Shown here: piece by piece, positions 5,044 through 5,831 of the stretch
How the letters are laid out: every line of letters begins with the position of its first letter
Numbering within the stretch: position 1 is the stretch's first letter
Assembly: GCA_902771745.1 (NCBI GenBank)
Contig: CACXYG010000095.1
Coordinates: 1 to 5,831, forward strand
DNA length: 5,831 bases
From: an uncultured Erysipelotrichaceae bacterium
Lineage (GTDB): Bacteria; Bacillota_I; Bacilli_A; RFN20; CAG-288
Direction: 5' to 3'
The notes under the pieces: generated by a model
What the model was told of the DNA's origin: nothing
Databases searched by the model: none
The model's input: only the letters and a program-made list of their open reading frames with translations
Translations under genes and position numbers: made by a program

Positions 5044-5565
5044 ATGAACTTTTTAGAATTAGCAAGTGCGAGACATTCTTGTCGTGAATATACGGAGAAG
5101 AAAGTCGAAGATGAAAAATTAGATTTGTTGATCAAAGCGGCTCAGCTTGCCCCTACCGCCAAGAACAAACAGATTTTCAAACTCTATATCGCTCGCTCTC
5201 CTAAAGCCTTGGCCAAGATTGATGAAATCACCTTCTGTCGCTATAAAGCCAGTACAGTCATCATGATTGCTTATGATAAAGATAATGTCTATGTCTATCC
5301 AGAAGAAAGAGAAAAATTTACATCTGGTGAAGAAGACTGCGCTATTGTCTTAACACACATCATGTTAGAGGCTAAAGAATTAGGTCTTGATACCTTATAT
5401 ATCAACCGTTTTTCTCCATTAAAAGCCAAGGAAGTATTCCATCTTCCTGAGAATATGGTTCCGGTTGCCCTTCTTGATGTCGGTTATGAAGTGGAAAAGG
5501 AAAACGCCATTGCTACTCTTCATTATCAGACCAAAGAAAAAGAGGAATTGGTTGAGATTCTTTAG
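5044..5565 (+). CDS. Small nitroreductase family FMN oxidoreductase
   Basis: The 173-residue protein belongs to the short single-domain nitroreductase family. The FMN-phosphate motif R10-H-S12-C-R14-E-Y16 is at the N-terminus, followed by LLIKAAQLAPTAKNKQIFKLYI (28-49), matching the family's APSxxNxQPW block but lacking the final PW. SGEEDCAIVLTHIMLEAKELGLDTLYINRF (94-123) matches the family's D-x-A-x(n)-LxAxxxGLGT block. Members are dimeric cytoplasmic flavoproteins that use NAD(P)H to reduce quinones, nitro compounds, flavins or enones; the native substrate cannot be told. Its AGAGG (5031-5035) lies at the end of the C-S lyase gene, eight bases before the ATG, and the intergenic gap is only 5 bp, so it is the last gene of the three-gene operon. 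Cysteines are at 13, 65 and 99. A strong terminator begins at the stop codon itself. Confidence 0.92.
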   Translation: MNFLELASARHSCREYTEKKVEDEKLDLLIKAAQLAPTAKNKQIFKLYIARSPKALAKIDEITFCRYKASTVIMIAYDKDNVYVYPEEREKFTSGEEDCAIVLTHIMLEAKELGLDTLYINRFSPLKAKEVFHLPENMVPVALLDVGYEVEKENAIATLHYQTKEKEELVEIL

Positions 5566-5600
5566 AAAAATCCCTGAAGGTCGCTTCAGGGATTTTTCTA
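5563..5600 (+). terminator. Strong intrinsic terminator closing the DUF3737 operon
   Basis: A perfect 17-bp inverted repeat pairs 5563-5579 with 5584-5600 around a 4-base loop GTCG. The GC-rich core is TCCCTGAAG / CTTCAGGGA, flanked by AAAAA on the left and TTTTT on the right, so it can terminate in either direction. The left arm contains the TAG stop codon of the nitroreductase gene. Confidence 0.93.
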
Positions 5601-5831
5601 TTTCACTAGGAATTTACTTTTTTATTGTGGATTGAAACGTTCTGGTATGAGTGTGAAACTCAGTTTTCAATTGACTGAATTTTTGTAAATTATCATTCAC
5701 TTATCAGTCAAAAAATGATTCAATATAGATGAATAAATATCACTCTTACATCACTTCAAGCATCATATGTATATCTCGTCGATATATATACTTTTTTTGT
5801 AGTTGTCATGGAGCATGACTATGGATGGAAT
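5601..5831. other. AT-rich region with no convincing gene
   Basis: No supported coding region or RNA gene was found here. Visible structure includes an 8-bp inverted repeat TTGACTGA (5671-5678) / TCAGTCAA (5704-5711), a small hairpin TGAGT / ACTCA (5648-5662), and TATATC-TCGTC-GATATA (5770-5786). At the far right, GGAG (5810-5813) lies seven bases before ATG 5821, so a plus-strand gene may begin there. A minus-strand frame open from the edge to a TGA at 5765-5763 (22 codons) is an equally weak alternative. The stretch is probably the regulatory leader of the next gene. Confidence 0.5.

Noticed and set aside
5627..5638. GTGGATTGAAAC, resembling the 3' end of type I-C CRISPR repeats
   Set aside because: It occurs once, with no repeat-spacer periodicity and no cas genes in the window.
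5729..5818. Small plus-strand open frame of 29 codons beginning ATGAATAAATAT
   Set aside because: No Shine-Dalgarno, low-complexity composition and no recognisable features.

Overview
The window looks like the chromosome of a low- to mid-GC Gram-positive anaerobe (Bacillota). Gene density, strong AAGGAG-type ribosome binding sites, short intergenic gaps and Firmicutes-type protein families support this. The set OhrR, BsaA-type peroxidase, DUF3737, PatB/MalY lyase and small nitroreductase would fit Erysipelotrichia or a related gut lineage, but the exact taxon is an inference. There are no rRNA, tRNA, IS or CRISPR features.

Layout: all genes in the left half (1-2242) are on the minus strand and all genes in the right half (2302-5565) are on the plus strand. 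They diverge from a 59-bp gap (2243-2301). In transcription order the minus-strand genes are a GNAT acetyltransferase, a flavodoxin-like protein (overlapping by 4 bp), a glutathione-peroxidase-family thiol peroxidase, the peroxide sensor OhrR, and a cation diffusion facilitator that runs off the left edge. The plus-strand genes are an RluA-type pseudouridine synthase, then a tight operon of a DUF3737 beta-helix protein, a PatB/MalY-type PLP C-S lyase and a small nitroreductase. A strong terminator closes the operon. The last 231 bp (5601-5831) is AT-rich and holds no convincing gene.

How it may work together: the left side reads as an organic-peroxide/thiol-stress module. A textbook OhrR-type box (AAATTGT-AC-ACAATTT) sits over the -10 of the peroxidase gene, so OhrR probably controls a Gpx here; no ohr gene is visible in the window. 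OhrR has the Cys15/Tyr19/Tyr29/Tyr40 sensor set plus C-terminal cysteines at 121 and 123, as in two-Cys OhrR proteins. The ohrR gene appears to have its own promoter built into the peroxidase terminator. The ribosome binding site of the metal exporter lies in the last codons of ohrR.

The most unusual regulatory features are the divergent pair at 2242/2302, where both predicted transcription starts fall at or next to the start codon (candidate leaderless mRNAs), and a second inverted repeat framing the -35 of the peroxidase promoter. I found no wholly new multi-gene system. The best leads are the rewired OhrR-Gpx circuit, the terminator/promoter overlap, the leaderless divergent pair, and the DUF3737-lyase-nitroreductase operon, whose first gene has no known function.
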